Notes: generated by a model from the sequence alone, not told the origin. A stretch of DNA of 52,818 nt from an uncultured Azospirillum sp. (GCF_946480385.1 NZ_CAMLJP010000035.1:1-52818), one strand, 5' to 3'; positions 24,958-33,903 are shown, counted from the first letter of the stretch. Numbers and translations: made by a program.

Positions 24958-26082
24958 TCAGGCCAGCAGCTCGCCCAACTCCAGCCCGCGCTCTCGCCCC
25001 AGGCTGTCCAGCATCGCCAGCGTGGCGCCGTCCAGCGGGATGCCCTCGGCCAAACGCTGCCGGCGGGTGCGGCTTTCCGGCTCGCCCGGCATCTGGATGG
25101 CGTCCGCCCCCGCTGCCGTCGGCGTGTCGCGGACATAGGCGACCAGCTCGTCGAGATCGGCCGCCCACTGGGCGTTGCTGCCGCGCGCCGGGTCGAAGAC
25201 GATGGCGAACATGTTGTTCATCACCCGGCCGGAATTCTGGTGCGACGGCGTGCCCGGCATTGCCGAGGCCAGCGCCCCGGCCAGCACGTCGCACATCAGC
25301 GCCAGTCCGAACCCCTTGTGACCGCCCAGCGGCAGCAGGGCGCCCGACGGGTCCTGGAACATCACGCCGGGATCCTGCGTGGGCTCCCCTTGCTGATCGA
25401 GCAGCAGGCCGGGCGCCATTTCCTTCCCCTTGCCCATGGCGACGCGGCACTTCCCGACGGCGACGGCGCTGGTGGCGAAATCCAGCACCAGGGCCGGAGT
25501 CGAACCCGTTCCCGGAACCGCGATGCAGATCGGGTTGGTGCCCAGCCGCGGCCGGATGCCGTCATGCGGCGCCACCGCCGGGCGGGTGACGACGTTGACG
25601 AAGGCCAGCGCGATCAGCCCCGCATCGCAGCACTGTTCGCCATAGGAGCCGACCCGGCCGATATGGTGGCTGTCGCGCAGGGACAGCACCGCCAACCCCT
25701 CCTGCCGCGCCTGTTCGATGGCGAGGTCCATCGCCTCGCGCGCGATCACCTGACCGTAGCCGCTGCCGCCGCCGACCGCCAGGAAGGGGCCGGAGCGGCC
25801 GATCACCGTCGCATGCTGGTTGGGCCGCAGCAGCCCGGCGGCAATCGCCGGCATATACATGGCCAGCATGCCGACGCCGTGGCTGTCATGGCCGCGCAGG
25901 TTCGCCTCCACCAGATGGTCGGCGACGACGGTCGCCTCCCCCGCCTCGCTGCCGGCCGCCCGCAGCAGGCGCCGCACCGCTTCCGCCAGCCGGTCCGCCC
26001 GCACCGGCCGCAGCCCGGTGCCGTAGACCCCGGCGTTGAAGGACGCCGCCGCGGCGAAGGGATCCTTTTGTGTCTCTGTCAT
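24958..26082 (-). CDS. Ldh-family (malate/L-lactate/ureidoglycolate-type) dehydrogenase
   Basis: The 374-residue enzyme belongs to the type-2 malate/L-lactate dehydrogenase family, which uses NAD(P) without a classical Rossmann fold. Family marks are NLRGHDSHGVGMLAMY (about residues 47-62, with the catalytic histidine), RDSHHIGRVGSYGEQC (about 122-137), GTNPICIAVPG near 170, and LPLGGHKGFGLALM near 250. Substrate choice among malate, lactate, ureidoglycolate or delta-1-piperideine-2-carboxylate cannot be read. Two adjacent ATG codons (26085 and 26082) are possible; GGAAGG is better spaced for 26082. Confidence 0.85.
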   Translation of the reverse strand: MTETQKDPFAAAASFNAGVYGTGLRPVRADRLAEAVRRLLRAAGSEAGEATVVADHLVEANLRGHDSHGVGMLAMYMPAIAAGLLRPNQHATVIGRSGPFLAVGGGSGYGQVIAREAMDLAIEQARQEGLAVLSLRDSHHIGRVGSYGEQCCDAGLIALAFVNVVTRPAVAPHDGIRPRLGTNPICIAVPGTGSTPALVLDFATSAVAVGKCRVAMGKGKEMAPGLLLDQQGEPTQDPGVMFQDPSGALLPLGGHKGFGLALMCDVLAGALASAMPGTPSHQNSGRVMNNMFAIVFDPARGSNAQWAADLDELVAYVRDTPTAAGADAIQMPGEPESRTRRQRLAEGIPLDGATLAMLDSLGRERGLELGELLA

Positions 26083-26243
26083 CATAAGCCTTCCCGACCG
26101 GCCATCGCCCGGCTGGGCAACGGCCTGATTTCCGGCCTCTATTTGGTCGCCGCGGCGCCGCCGGGGCAAGGGTGCAAAAAGGACGGGTGCCTCCCGGCCG
26201 GTCGCCAGCCGGCAAGCTTTGCGACGTTTCGCCGCATCGCAAT

Positions 26244-26258
26244 TGCGAGTTATTCGCA
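26244..26258. promoter_or_regulatory. Fur box upstream of feoAB
   Basis: TGCGAGTTATTCGCA is a 7-1-7 inverted repeat with one mismatch between its arms, and it is close to the Fur consensus form TGCGAATNATTCGCA seen in high-GC proteobacteria. It ends 45 bases before the feoA start, where a repressor would cover the promoter. The site agrees with ferrous iron uptake genes being shut off by Fur-iron. Confidence 0.7.
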
Positions 26259-26303
26259 TCACTATGGCACCTGCGGCCCAGCGCCGCCGAAAGGTGACCC
26301 CGA

Positions 26304-26633
26304 ATGACCTTCCCTGTTTCCGGCCTGCGACATCCCATCTCCCCCGGCACCACCTCCGACCCTCCGTCCAGCGGCGACAGCTGCCGTCTCGGCGCGTTGC
26401 GCAAGGGTCAGCGCGCGGTGGTGACCGGCCTCGACGAGGCCGCCGTCGTCACCCCGCTGCCGCCCGGCGAATTGGAACGCCGCATGATCGAGATGGGCCT
26501 GATCGAAGGCGCCCGTGTGGAAATCCTGCATGAGGGATTCCCCGGCGCCGATCCGCTTGCCGTGCGCATCGACGACCACACCCTGGCCCTGCGCCGGGCG
26601 GAAGCGCACGCCGTTCTGGTGACGCTCGGCTGA
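26304..26633 (+). CDS. feoA: Ferrous iron transport protein A
   Basis: This 109-residue SH3-like protein has the FeoA pattern LRKGQRAVVTGL (about residues 32-43), ELERRMIEMGLIEGARVEILH (about 57-77) and PLAVRIDDHTLALRRAEAHAVLV to the end. FeoA binds FeoB in the cytoplasm and is needed for Fe(II) uptake. It has an N-terminal extension of about 30 polar residues compared with the usual 75-85-residue form. AAGGTG precedes the ATG. feoB follows after 35 bases. Confidence 0.92.
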   Translation: MTFPVSGLRHPISPGTTSDPPSSGDSCRLGALRKGQRAVVTGLDEAAVVTPLPPGELERRMIEMGLIEGARVEILHEGFPGADPLAVRIDDHTLALRRAEAHAVLVTLG

Positions 26634-26668
26634 GCGTCGCCTCCCCTTCCTGCGGAAGGATTTCCGCG

Positions 26669-28579
26669 ATGTCCGATACCGTTCTATCCTCCTCCGCGCT
26701 TCTGGCCGTGCCGCCGCGCATCGCGCTGGTCGGCAATCCCAACTGCGGCAAGACCGCCCTGTTCAACGCCCTGACCGGCGCCCGCCAGAAGGTGGCGAAC
26801 TATCCCGGCGTGACGGTTGAGCGCAAGGTCGGCGAATTTCTCAGTCCCGCCGGCACCCGCGTGCAGATCGTCGATTTGCCCGGCACCTACAGCCTGCGCG
26901 CCCGCTCCCCCGACGAGGAGGTGACGCGCGACGTCGTGCTGGGTCGCTTCCGGCACGAGGCGCCGCCCGACGCGATGGTCTGCGTCGCCGACGCCACCAA
27001 CCTGCGCCTGCATCTGCGGCTGGTGCTGGAGTTGAAGAAGCTCGGCCGGCCGATCATCCTCGCGCTCAACATGATGGATGTGGCGGAGGCGCGCGGCTGC
27101 CGTGTCGATGCGGCGGCCCTGTCGGCGGCGCTGGGCGTCCCGGTGGTGCCGACGGTGGCGATCAGGCGCAACGGCGTGGTCGGGCTGCTCGACCAGATCG
27201 ACCGCAGCATGATGGCGATGACGACCGATCTCACTGCCGCGCCCTGCGACTGGAGCGAGCCGTCGGCGCGGGAGTTGCGCGCCTATCACCAAGAGGTCGA
27301 GAGCATCCTCGCCACCGCGCTCCGGGATGCCGGGAAGCCGTCGCTCGCCACCCGGCGCATCGACGCGGCCCTGCTGCACCCGGCGGTCGGCCTTCCCTTC
27401 CTGTTGCTGGTGCTGTTCTTGATGTTCCAGGCGGTGTTCGCCTGGGCCGCCGTACCGATGGACATGATCGACGGCGCGCTGGGCTGGGTTCAGGCCGCCG
27501 CCGGTGCCACCCTGCCGGACGGCATGCTGAAAAGCCTGATCACCGACGGCATCATCGCCGGGGTGGGCAGCGTGCTGATCTTCCTGCCGCAGATCCTGGT
27601 GCTGTTCTTCTTCATCCTGATCCTGGAATCCACCGGCTACATGGCGCGGGCGGCCTTCCTGCTCGACCGGCTGATGGGCGGGGTCGGGCTGCACGGCCGG
27701 GCCTTCATCCCGCTGCTGTCCAGCTTCGCCTGCGCGGTTCCCGGCATCATGGCCGCCCGCACCATCGAGAACCGCGCCGACCGGCTGGCCACCATCATGA
27801 TCGCGCCGCTGATGACCTGCTCGGCCCGGCTGCCGGTCTACACCCTCATCATCGCCGCCTTCGTCCCCAGCCGGACGGTGGCCGGCGGCATGATTGGGCT
27901 GCAGGGGCTGGTGATGTTCATCCTCTATGCCGCCGGGATCCTGTCGGCGCTGGCGGTCGCCTTCGTGCTGAAGCGCACGATCTTCAAGGGCGCCCGCGAG
28001 CCGCTGCTGATGGAACTGCCGTCCTACCGGCTGCCCAGCCCGCGCGACATCCTGCTGGGCCTGCTGGAGCGGACGCGCATCTTCCTGGCCCGCGCCGGGA
28101 CGGTGATTTTCGCCATCATGATCCTGCTGTGGTTCCTCGGCAGCTTCCCGGCGGCGCCGGACGGTGCGACCGGTCCGGCAATCGACTACAGCTTCGCCGG
28201 GATGCTCGGCCATGCGCTGGCGCCGCTGCTCGCCCCCATCGGCTTCACCTGGCAGATCGCCATCGCCCTGGTGCCGGGCATGGCGGCGCGCGAGGTGGCG
28301 GTGGCGGCGCTCGGCACCGTCTATGCGCTGAGCGAGACGGGCGACGCGCTGTCCGGTTCGCTGGCCGGCGTGCTGGCGGCGGACTGGAGCCTGCCGACCG
28401 CCCTATCCCTGCTGGCGTGGTTCGTCTTCGCCCCGCAATGCGTCTCCACCCTGTCGGTGGTGAAGCGGGAGACCAACAGCTGGTTCTGGATGCTGGTGAT
28501 GATCGCCTACATGACCGCGCTCGCCTATGGCGCCGCCTTCGTCACCTTCCGCCTGTCCACCGCCCTGCTGGGAGGCTGA
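26669..28579 (+). CDS. feoB: Ferrous iron transporter B
   Basis: The 636-residue protein has a cytoplasmic G domain with G1 GNPNCGKT (residues 22-29), G2 around YPGVTVE, G3 DLPGTYSL near 70 and G4 NMMD near 134. A helical linker and two Gate-type membrane halves follow (from about residue 235), with the pore-associated CAVPGIMAARTIENRADR near 350 and CSARLPVY near 388. It imports Fe(II) across the inner membrane. It is shorter than E. coli FeoB (773 residues). A GGAAGGA ribosome site precedes the ATG. Confidence 0.95.
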   Translation: MSDTVLSSSALLAVPPRIALVGNPNCGKTALFNALTGARQKVANYPGVTVERKVGEFLSPAGTRVQIVDLPGTYSLRARSPDEEVTRDVVLGRFRHEAPPDAMVCVADATNLRLHLRLVLELKKLGRPIILALNMMDVAEARGCRVDAAALSAALGVPVVPTVAIRRNGVVGLLDQIDRSMMAMTTDLTAAPCDWSEPSARELRAYHQEVESILATALRDAGKPSLATRRIDAALLHPAVGLPFLLLVLFLMFQAVFAWAAVPMDMIDGALGWVQAAAGATLPDGMLKSLITDGIIAGVGSVLIFLPQILVLFFFILILESTGYMARAAFLLDRLMGGVGLHGRAFIPLLSSFACAVPGIMAARTIENRADRLATIMIAPLMTCSARLPVYTLIIAAFVPSRTVAGGMIGLQGLVMFILYAAGILSALAVAFVLKRTIFKGAREPLLMELPSYRLPSPRDILLGLLERTRIFLARAGTVIFAIMILLWFLGSFPAAPDGATGPAIDYSFAGMLGHALAPLLAPIGFTWQIAIALVPGMAAREVAVAALGTVYALSETGDALSGSLAGVLAADWSLPTALSLLAWFVFAPQCVSTLSVVKRETNSWFWMLVMIAYMTALAYGAAFVTFRLSTALLGG

Positions 28580-28583
28580 GGTC

Positions 28584-28781
28584 ATGATGGAAAGCCTTAT
28601 CGTTGGGCTGATCGTCGCTGCGGCCTTCGCCTGGGTGGCCTGGACCATCCTGCTGCCGGCGTCTTTGCGCAACCGCCTGCGCCGGCTCGCTGGACGGCCG
28701 GTGCCGTCACAGGCGGGCGGCTGCAGCGGAGGCTGTTGCGGCTGCGACGCCGCGACCCCGAAGCGCGGCAGGCACTGTTGA
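28584..28781 (+). CDS. Small Cys-rich membrane protein of feo operon (FeoB-associated)
   Basis: A 65-residue protein with one transmembrane helix (SLIVGLIVAAAFAWVAWTILL, residues 4-24), a basic stretch and a cysteine cluster, GGCSGGCCGCD, near the C-terminus. Such FeoB-associated Cys-rich membrane proteins follow feoB in many bacteria and take the place of FeoC; a role in iron handling is inferred. It starts five bases after feoB, at the first of two adjacent ATG codons (28584, 28587), so it is in the operon. It meets the pentapeptide gene tail to tail. Confidence 0.8.
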   Translation: MMESLIVGLIVAAAFAWVAWTILLPASLRNRLRRLAGRPVPSQAGGCSGGCCGCDAATPKRGRHC

Positions 28782-28783
28782 GA

Positions 28784-29458
28784 TCACCAGCCGGTGGGGC
28801 AAGCCCGGCAGCCGGTCATCAGCGCATCCTGGAAGATGGCGAAGCGCAGCTTGGCCCCGTCCATGTTGGCGCCGGACAGGTTGGACAGCGCCATCTTCGC
28901 CTCCTGAAGATTGGCCCCCTCCAGGCTGGCGCCGGCGAGATTGATCTTGTCGGCACGGATCGCCTCCAGATTGGCGGCGGTCAGGTCGCTGCCGGTGAAA
29001 TCCGCGCCGGTGGCGCGGGCGAACTCCAGATTGGCGCCGCGCAGCCGCGCTCCCGACAGGCGGGCGCCCTGCAGGAAGGCGGTGCGCAGGTCGGCACCGT
29101 CCAGAATGGCGCCGGTCAGGTCGGCGCCGCGCAGATCCGCCTTGCGCAGGTCGGCCCGCATTAGATTGGCCCCATGCAGATCGGCCCCCGCCAGCGACAG
29201 GCCACGCAGATTGCGGTGCCGCAGGTCCAGATTCGGGCAGACGATGCGGGGGCCGAGCGTGCATCCATCGACGACGCTCGCCCGCTCCTCCTCGCCGCCT
29301 CCGACCGGTTGTGCTGTCTGGTCGTCGATGGCCGCCGGAATTGCCGCCGTCTCCATCTCTGCCGCAAGGGCCGTGGGGACCGGCCCAGCAAGGCAGAAGG
29401 TCAAGGCACTCAGAGCCAAAAGCTTCGGGAGCGGCAGGTGATTGGTGCGTGACGTCAT
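28784..29458 (-). CDS. Exported pentapeptide-repeat protein
   Basis: The 224-residue protein has a signal peptide (LLALSALTFCLAGPVPTALA, about residues 14-33), a short linker, then about 25 tandem pentapeptides of the A(D/N)LXX type from about residue 80 to 210 (for example ADLHGANLMRADLRKADLRG). These fold as a square right-handed beta helix. The fold is common, and exported members have no single known function. Two cysteines, CRAC, close the C-terminus. GGAGG lies seven bases before the ATG at 29458. It is downstream of the PQQ dehydrogenase on the same strand but separated by a hairpin. Confidence 0.85.
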   Translation of the reverse strand: MTSRTNHLPLPKLLALSALTFCLAGPVPTALAAEMETAAIPAAIDDQTAQPVGGGEEERASVVDGCTLGPRIVCPNLDLRHRNLRGLSLAGADLHGANLMRADLRKADLRGADLTGAILDGADLRTAFLQGARLSGARLRGANLEFARATGADFTGSDLTAANLEAIRADKINLAGASLEGANLQEAKMALSNLSGANMDGAKLRFAIFQDALMTGCRACPTGW

Positions 29459-29481
29459 GGTGATGCCTCCGATGAAAGGCA

Positions 29482-29502
29482 CCGGGGCGGCAATCGCCCC
29501 GG
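29482..29502 (-). terminator. Hairpin after the PQQ dehydrogenase gene
   Basis: A perfect 8-bp stem, CCGGGGCG (29482-29489) and CGCCCCGG (29495-29502), has a 5-base loop. It lies 30 bases past the dehydrogenase stop on the minus strand, and the bases beyond it read TGCCTTTCATC, a weak T-run. It probably ends or thins out transcription before the pentapeptide gene. Confidence 0.5.
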
Positions 29503-29532
29503 CGCTCCATGCTCCGGTTTCTCAGGATCCGG

Positions 29533-31455
29533 TCACTTGGTGCTGGAGACCTTCACGTCGGCCAGCTTGAACACCCAGAAGGAACCGCCCTGGGTCACGC
29601 GGGTGGTCAGGTCGGCCAGATCGCCGCCCCATAGCGGCACCGCCCCGCCATAGCCGGTGGTTATGCCGACATACTGCACCCCGTCCTGCTCCCAGGTGAT
29701 GGGGGAGGAGACGATCCCCGACCCGGTCTGGAAGTGCCACAGCTCCTCGCCGGTCTTGGCGTTGAAGGCCTTGACGAAGCCGTCGCCGGTGCCGGTGAAG
29801 ACCAGATTGCCGGCGGTCGCCAGCGTGCCGGCCCACAGCGGCAGTTCCTCCTTATGCTCCCAGACGATCTTGCCGGTCTTCGGATCCAGTGCCCGCAGGC
29901 TGCCGACATGGTCGTTGAACATCTTGTGGATGCGGAACCCCATGCCGAGATAGGCGGAGCCGGGGTTGTAGCCGACATGCTCGGTCCAGTAATCCTCCTT
30001 CCAATGGTTGGCGGCGATGTAGAACAGCTTGGTGTCCTCGCTATAGGACATCGGGTTCCAGTTCTTGCCGCCGAGGAAGGGCGGCGACACCTCGACCGGC
30101 TTGCCGCGCTTCTCGCCTTCGGCCGGCAGCGGCGGACGCTGCCCCTCGTTCTCGATGGGGCGGCCGGTCTTCAGGTCGATGCCCTTGGCCCAGGTGATGC
30201 CGTCGACGAAGGGATAGGCGGCGATCACGCTGTTCGGCTTGTTCGGCTCGCCACCGGCCGTCGCCAGCTTCACCCGGTCCGTGACATAGAAGAAGCCGTT
30301 GCGGTCGGCATGGGCCGTTGCCTTCACCGTCTTGCCCGATGAGTCGGTGTAGTCGAACAACACCAGCTCGTTGTTGCCGGAGAAGTCCCAGGTGTCGTTC
30401 GGCGTGTGCTGATAGAAGCCCTTCAGCTCGCCGGTGGTCGGATCGACATAGGCTTGGCCCGAGGTATAGAGGCTGTCGCCCGGCCAGCGCGCCCAGCCGT
30501 TCCACGGCGCCGGGTTGCCGGTGCCGATGACGATGGTGTTGGTCTCGACGTCGAAGGTGGCGCTCTGCCACGGCGCGCCGCCGCCATGGTTCCAGGCCTC
30601 CACCAGATTGCCGTCCTTGTCGCGCGGCCAGGAGGGAGCCTTGTCGCTGCCGGTTGGCGTGCTGTCCTTGCCGTTCAGCCGGCCCATGTGGCCTTCGACC
30701 AGCGGACGCATCCAGATCTCCTCGCCGGTGTCGGGATCGCGGGCGAACAGCCGCCCGACCACGCCGAACTCGTCCCCCGAAGATCCATGGATCAGCAGAA
30801 CCTTGCCGGTCTTCTGGTCCTTCACGATGGTCGGCGCGCCGGTCATCGTGTAGCCGACCTTGTGATCGGCGAACTTCTTCTTCCAGACGACCTTTCCGGT
30901 GTCCTTGTTCAGCGCGACGATGGAGGCATCGAGCGTGCCGAAGAACAGCTTGTCGCCATAGATAGCCGCACCGCGGTTGACCACGTCGCAGCAGGGACGG
31001 ATGTCGTCCGGCAGGCGATGGGCATAGCTCCACAGCCGCTTGCCGGTCTTGGCATCCAGCGCGAACATCCGCGAGTAGGAGGCGGTGACGTAGATGACGC
31101 CGTCATGGACCAGCGCCTGGGTCTCCTGCCCACGCTGCTTCTCGTCGCCGAAGGAGAAGGACCAGGCGGGGACCAGCCGGGACACGCTTTCGGCATTGAT
31201 CTGCTTCAGCGGGCTGAAACGCTTGCCTTCCACCCCCATGCCGTACATCAGCACGTCGCCGCTGTTCTTCGCATCGTTGGCGATGGCATCCCATGTGACC
31301 TCGGAGGCCAGCGCTGGACCCGCCGGAGCCGCGGCCAGGAACAACGCGGCGAGCACGCCGGTGATGCCGGCCAGATGGGTCCGGCGGCGCAGCTTGGCGC
31401 TGGCGAAGGCCGAGGTCGTGCTGCTTGCCGCCATGCTGTAGGACGAAAGTGTCAT
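29533..31455 (-). CDS. PQQ-dependent alcohol dehydrogenase, calcium type (ExaA/PedE-like)
   Basis: This 640-residue periplasmic quinoprotein has a signal peptide ending near ALASE (residue 51) and an eight-bladed propeller with W-motifs (DPDTGEEIW, DAKTGKRLW, NAKTGEELW). It carries the vicinal disulfide Cys155-Cys156 (RPCCDVV) next to PQQ. The catalytic aspartate is D357 in NDTWDFSGNNE. The residue two places on is Ser359, where lanthanide enzymes (XoxF, PedH) have a second aspartate, so calcium use is expected. It oxidises ethanol-like alcohols and passes electrons to a cytochrome c, which is not encoded here. GGGGGAAA precedes the ATG at 31455. A two-component system is divergent and probably controls it. 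Confidence 0.9.
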   Translation of the reverse strand: MTLSSYSMAASSTTSAFASAKLRRRTHLAGITGVLAALFLAAAPAGPALASEVTWDAIANDAKNSGDVLMYGMGVEGKRFSPLKQINAESVSRLVPAWSFSFGDEKQRGQETQALVHDGVIYVTASYSRMFALDAKTGKRLWSYAHRLPDDIRPCCDVVNRGAAIYGDKLFFGTLDASIVALNKDTGKVVWKKKFADHKVGYTMTGAPTIVKDQKTGKVLLIHGSSGDEFGVVGRLFARDPDTGEEIWMRPLVEGHMGRLNGKDSTPTGSDKAPSWPRDKDGNLVEAWNHGGGAPWQSATFDVETNTIVIGTGNPAPWNGWARWPGDSLYTSGQAYVDPTTGELKGFYQHTPNDTWDFSGNNELVLFDYTDSSGKTVKATAHADRNGFFYVTDRVKLATAGGEPNKPNSVIAAYPFVDGITWAKGIDLKTGRPIENEGQRPPLPAEGEKRGKPVEVSPPFLGGKNWNPMSYSEDTKLFYIAANHWKEDYWTEHVGYNPGSAYLGMGFRIHKMFNDHVGSLRALDPKTGKIVWEHKEELPLWAGTLATAGNLVFTGTGDGFVKAFNAKTGEELWHFQTGSGIVSSPITWEQDGVQYVGITTGYGGAVPLWGGDLADLTTRVTQGGSFWVFKLADVKVSSTK

Positions 31456-31929
31456 GCGTTTCCCCCGGATGATTGGCCGCCATGCGGCGTTTGTGTCGTC
31501 CGCCGCGACGCGGCGGCGATATCGCCACGCCGGTCCTTCCCCGATCCTGCGGGCGGCGGGAGGCGATGCCGCCCTCGGGACCGGGAAAAGCCGAACGTGA
31601 CGATGTCGTGCCAGAAGGCCGTTGCTTTCTGAGTGGCAGGACCTTTTCAAAGCCGGCCTGTGCATCCCGCCCGGCGCACAGCACCATGTCTTGCCGGCTC
31701 CAATAGTCTCTCCGTCGGGGCAGCCGTTCCATTCGACAATCCGGGGAAGAAATTCTTGACGGTTGGCCATGACAACATCCCGACCGGACCGGGATTTTTT
31801 CCCGTCCGCCGATGCGGCACCCGCAAATCCACGTCTGCATCGTCGTTCGATTGTCCGAAGGGCGGATGGCGTCCGATCCGATGGATCGACTAACATTCCG
31901 TCATTGGTCTTATTGCGGAGTGGGCGGCG
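31456..31929. other. Regulatory region between PQQ dehydrogenase and two-component system
   Basis: About 470 bases without a gene. A frame of the dehydrogenase runs on through it, but with no start signals or family similarity, so I read it as leader. An imperfect hairpin, CGGACCGGGA (31785-31794) and TCCCGTCCG (31800-31808) around five T, is the only clear structure. A partial -24-like TGGCAGG at 31634 lacks a matching -12. Confidence 0.55.
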
Positions 31930-33252
31930 GTGTCGTTGCGGATGCGCATCCTGGCCCTGATCGGGCTATTCCTGCTGCTGATGGCGGCAGCCGGCGGGGC
32001 GGTGATGGTCGCCAACGCCCGCGACGCCGTCCGGGCGGAAATGGCCTCTGCCCTCGAGTTGGGCGGCGCCTTGGGAAAGGCGATGGCGGAGCGCGGGGAG
32101 ATGCCGGGCGGCATCGACATCCTGAACAGGATGGGGTTGCGCCATCTTCGCTTCATCGGACCCGACGGCCTGCCGAAGCCGGAACCAAGGGAACGGCATG
32201 CCCCCGATTGGTTCGCCGTGCTGATCGGCGGTGAGCCGCTGGAACGGCGGCTGGTGGGGGGCGATCTGCGCATCGTTGCCGAACCCTGGGACGAGATTGC
32301 CGAGGTTTGGGAGGATATGAGCGATCTCGCCGCCGCGATGCTGGCGGTCGGGCTGCTGCTGATGGCGGCCGCCCATCTCGCGGTCGGGCGCGCCCTGGCT
32401 CCGCTGTCGCGGCTCGAAGCGGGGGTGGAACGGCTGCGCGCCGGCGACTATGCCTTTGCCGTCGACAGTCGCGGCGTGCCCGAACTCAACCGGCTGGGAA
32501 CAGGCATCGCCGCGCTGGCCGACGGTCTGGCGGCGGCGGAGCGGGAGAACCGGCAGGCTGGCCAGCGGATCGTCGCCGCACAGGATGCCGAACGGCGGGA
32601 GATCGCCCGCGAAATCCACGATGAACTCGGCGCTGCCCTGTTCGCGATCAAGGTCGATGCCGGCCGCATCCTGCGCCTGCGGGACGGCAATGCCGACAGC
32701 GAAGCCGCCGAACGCGCCGGCAAGATCCTGGACACGGCGGCGGAGGTCCATCGGTTGAGCCGCCGCATCCTGGCCCGCCTGCGCCCCGCCCTGCTCGACC
32801 AACTGCCGCTGAGCGAGGCGCTGGCCGAACTGGCCGGAGAGTGGATGCGGCGCCAGCCCGACATTGCCGTGACGCTCGCCATCGAACCGCCCGCGGCCGT
32901 TGCCGATCTCGACGCATGCGACGAGGTGCTGCGGCTGACCGTCTACCGGCTGGTGCAGGAGTCCCTGGTCAACGCCTTTCGCCATGCAGCGCCGTCTGCC
33001 GTCGCGGTCGGCCTGCAGATCGAGCCCGACATGGTCGAGATCACCATAACCGACGACGGCCCGGGCCTGCCGAACGGCGGAGACGCAGGGAAAAGCGGCT
33101 TCGGCATTTCCGGCATGGCGGAGCGGGTGCGAACGCTTGGAGGCACCCTGACGATCGGAACCGCGGCCGGCGGCGGCACCCGCGTGTCGGCCCGCCTGTG
33201 CCGGCCGGCCCCCTCCCCATCCTCGCCGCCCGCATTGGAGCGCATGACGTGA
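31930..33252 (+). CDS. Membrane sensor histidine kinase (NarX/UhpB, HisKA_3 type)
   Basis: The 440-residue kinase has two membrane helices (about residues 6-28 and 133-152) around a small periplasmic domain of about 100 residues, and a HAMP-like linker. The phospho-acceptor is His230 in EIAREIHDELGAALFAIK (HisKA_3), and the ATPase has N-box LVQESLVNAFRHA (about 340) and GFGISGMAERV near 395. It starts at GTG 31930 with GGAGTGGG upstream. It is coupled to the next gene by a four-base overlap and is divergent from the PQQ dehydrogenase, in the manner of ExaDE-type regulation of quinoprotein ethanol dehydrogenases (inference). The signal is unknown. Confidence 0.88.
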   Translation: MSLRMRILALIGLFLLLMAAAGGAVMVANARDAVRAEMASALELGGALGKAMAERGEMPGGIDILNRMGLRHLRFIGPDGLPKPEPRERHAPDWFAVLIGGEPLERRLVGGDLRIVAEPWDEIAEVWEDMSDLAAAMLAVGLLLMAAAHLAVGRALAPLSRLEAGVERLRAGDYAFAVDSRGVPELNRLGTGIAALADGLAAAERENRQAGQRIVAAQDAERREIAREIHDELGAALFAIKVDAGRILRLRDGNADSEAAERAGKILDTAAEVHRLSRRILARLRPALLDQLPLSEALAELAGEWMRRQPDIAVTLAIEPPAAVADLDACDEVLRLTVYRLVQESLVNAFRHAAPSAVAVGLQIEPDMVEITITDDGPGLPNGGDAGKSGFGISGMAERVRTLGGTLTIGTAAGGGTRVSARLCRPAPSPSSPPALERMT

Positions 33253-33881
33253 CCCGCACCATTCTTCTGGTCGACGACCATCCCATTGTCCGGGCCGGCT
33301 GCCAACGCCTTCTGGCCGAAGCGGCGCTCGGCCGCGTGGTCGAGGCGGAGGATGTCGACAGCGCGTTGGCCCTGTGGCGGGCGGAGCGGCCGGACGTCGT
33401 CGTCCTCGACCTCAACATACCGGGCGACGGCGGCGGGATGGCGGTGCTCCGTACCATCCGCGAGGAAACACCGGCCGTGCCCGTCCTGATTTTCAGCATG
33501 CACGAGGATCCGGCCATTGCCGCCCGTGCCCTGAAAGCCGGAGCCAGAGGCTATGTCACCAAGAACGACGCGCCGGACAGCCTCGCCTCCGCCATTGGCA
33601 CGGTGCTGGCCGGGCGCATCCATCTGGACAGCGGCCTTGCCCGCGATCTGGCGCTGATGACCCTGACGCCGCCGTCCGACCCGCTGGCGGGACTGACCCC
33701 GCGCGAACAGGAAATACTGGGGCTGGTCGGACGCGGACTGACCACGTCGGCCATCGCAGAGCGGCTGGGGATCAGCCAGAAAACGGTGGCCAACAGCTGT
33801 ACCCAGATCAAGGACAAGCTGGGCGCCGACAGCACCCGCGCCCTGATCCGCATCGCCATCGACAACGGTCTGGCCGGCTGA
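33249..33881 (+). CDS. NarL/FixJ-family response regulator
   Basis: This 210-residue regulator has a receiver domain with the acidic pair DD near residue 10, the phosphoacceptor Asp54 (VVVLDLNIP), and Lys in YVTKNDAP near 105. The LuxR-type helix-turn-helix is LTPREQEILGLVGRGLTTSAIAERLGISQKTVAN (about 148-181). It starts at GTG inside the stop of the kinase gene, so the two are a pair. Its probable target is the divergent PQQ dehydrogenase. Confidence 0.9.
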   Translation: MTRTILLVDDHPIVRAGCQRLLAEAALGRVVEAEDVDSALALWRAERPDVVVLDLNIPGDGGGMAVLRTIREETPAVPVLIFSMHEDPAIAARALKAGARGYVTKNDAPDSLASAIGTVLAGRIHLDSGLARDLALMTLTPPSDPLAGLTPREQEILGLVGRGLTTSAIAERLGISQKTVANSCTQIKDKLGADSTRALIRIAIDNGLAG

Positions 33882-33903
33882 AGGCCCTCCGACCGAGGAC
33901 CAC

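Noticed and set aside
26684..28213. 509-residue minus-strand frame over feoB
   Set aside because: Antisense shadow rich in His, Gln and Arg; feoB on the other strand is beyond doubt.
29533..31455. Lanthanide-dependent XoxF/PedH-type enzyme
   Set aside because: The residue two places after the catalytic Asp357 is serine, not aspartate.
31634..31650. Sigma-54 promoter before the two-component genes
   Set aside because: TGGCAGG fits the -24 half but no GC-containing -12 half follows at the right distance.
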